Origin: Burkholderiaceae bacterium
GTDB lineage: Bacteria > Pseudomonadota > Gammaproteobacteria > Burkholderiales > Burkholderiaceae_C
Reading direction: 5' to 3'
Length of the DNA: 5,490 bases
Assembly (NCBI GenBank): GCA_023262365.1
Contig: JALRBF010000152.1
Span: 1-5,490, forward strand
Below, piece after piece: positions 5,056-5,490 of the stretch (the stretch's first letter is position 1; the number at the start of each line of letters is the position of its first letter). The position numbers and the translations under genes are program-made. The notes under the pieces were generated by a model that searched no databases, had not been told where the DNA came from, and was given only the letters and a program-made list of their open reading frames with translations.

Positions 5056-5490
5056 CTACAAGTCGTCGCGCAGCGCGTAGGGCAGCGCAAACGGGGTAAG
5101 CGCGTGGCCCTGAGCGCTGAGTTGGCCCTGGTTGGCCGCTTCGGTGAGCACGCTGGCCAATATGTCGTACGCGCCATCGGCCGCAGCCGCGGCGGCCACC
5201 ACCACGCCGCAGGGCGATTGGCTTGCGTCCAGCACGTCGCTGCCCACGGCCACGGGTTGCGCCGCGCGCAAACCCACGCCACGACGCTTGATGGCGCCCC
5301 TAAACTGGCTGCGCGCCACCACCTCTTGGCCGGGGTAGCAGCCTTTTTGAAAATGCACGGCGTCCAGCGATTCGAGGTTGAGCATTTGGGGCACCAGCGT
5401 TTCGGCCAGCGCCGGCGGCAGCGGCACCATGCCACTGCGCACTTGCAGCCAGTGCCAGGCGGCGGCGTCTTGCGCGTGCACGCTAGGGTA
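5056..5490 (-). CDS. ygfZ: Folate-binding / tRNA-modifying protein YgfZ, C-terminal part
   Basis: The frame is open from the right edge to TAG (5058 to 5056 on the minus strand), giving the last 145 residues; the N-terminal folate-binding part lies outside. The family signature KGCYPGQE (bases 5323-5346, residues 49-56 of the visible part) is intact, including the Cys equivalent to E. coli Cys228, and is followed by VVARSQFRGAIKRR. Before it stands the usual LQVRSGMVPLP...LVPQMLNLESLDAVHFQ stretch. The rest is the beta-barrel domain typical of GcvT-like proteins. YgfZ, related to mitochondrial IBA57, uses tetrahydrofolate and supports iron-sulfur enzymes such as the tRNA methylthiolase MiaB. 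The gene precedes NRDE by 17 bases on the same strand, which suggests an operon. Confidence 0.93.
   Translation of the reverse strand, partial: YPSVHAQDAAAWHWLQVRSGMVPLPPALAETLVPQMLNLESLDAVHFQKGCYPGQEVVARSQFRGAIKRRGVGLRAAQPVAVGSDVLDASQSPCGVVVAAAAAADGAYDILASVLTEAANQGQLSAQGHALTPFALPYALRDDL

Noticed and set aside
1..5490. Mobile elements, CRISPR arrays, tRNA or rRNA genes, defence or toxin-antitoxin modules
   Set aside because: No transposase or integrase motifs, no spaced direct repeats, no cloverleaf-like sequence and no small paired genes were seen; coding sequence covers nearly the whole window.

Overview
The window is a compact piece of a GC-rich bacterial chromosome. Protein similarity by eye (YgfZ, the ElaA-like GNAT domain, the CurA-like reductase and the SDR all resemble versions from Burkholderiales), the absence of introns and the tight gene packing suggest a betaproteobacterium, possibly of the Comamonadaceae. 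This assignment is inference; there is no rRNA or other marker gene here. Seven protein-coding genes fill almost the whole window. No tRNA, rRNA, CRISPR array, insertion sequence or long repeat was seen. The only intergenic gap of note is about 97 bases.

Layout. Positions 1-212 (+) hold the C-terminal end of a CurA/prostaglandin-reductase-like MDR oxidoreductase. Its stop codon overlaps the start of a classical SDR oxidoreductase (212-1111, +). The SDR meets an iron-containing alcohol dehydrogenase head-on (1116-2258, -) with 4 bases between the stops. A divergent intergenic region (2259-2355) carries a near-palindrome that could be an operator. It leads into an HSL-type alpha/beta hydrolase (2356-3357, +), which overlaps by ATGA a two-domain gene (3354-4229, +) with an acyl-CoA thioesterase hotdog domain followed by a GNAT acetyltransferase domain. 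That gene converges on an NRDE/TANGO2-family gene (4226-5038, -), and the two share one CTAG as both stop codons. The last gene, at the right edge, is the C-terminal part of ygfZ (5056-5490, -), upstream of and co-directional with the NRDE gene.

How the genes may work together. The enone reductase, SDR, ester hydrolase and acyl-CoA thioesterase are redox and acyl-handling enzymes, consistent with catabolism of a lipid-like, ester or carbonyl compound; the actual substrate cannot be read from sequence. The Fe-ADH could handle an alcohol or aldehyde intermediate, or could be an unrelated insertion. ygfZ and NRDE look like a separate housekeeping transcription unit (iron-sulfur enzyme maintenance/tRNA modification and a possible haem-related protein).

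No clearly new system (defence, mobile or secretion) was found. The items most worth a second look are the thioesterase-GNAT fusion, two overlapping -1 slippery heptamers inside it with an SD-like sequence upstream, the near-palindrome between the divergent genes, and two hairpins placed with the same geometry at the two convergent junctions.
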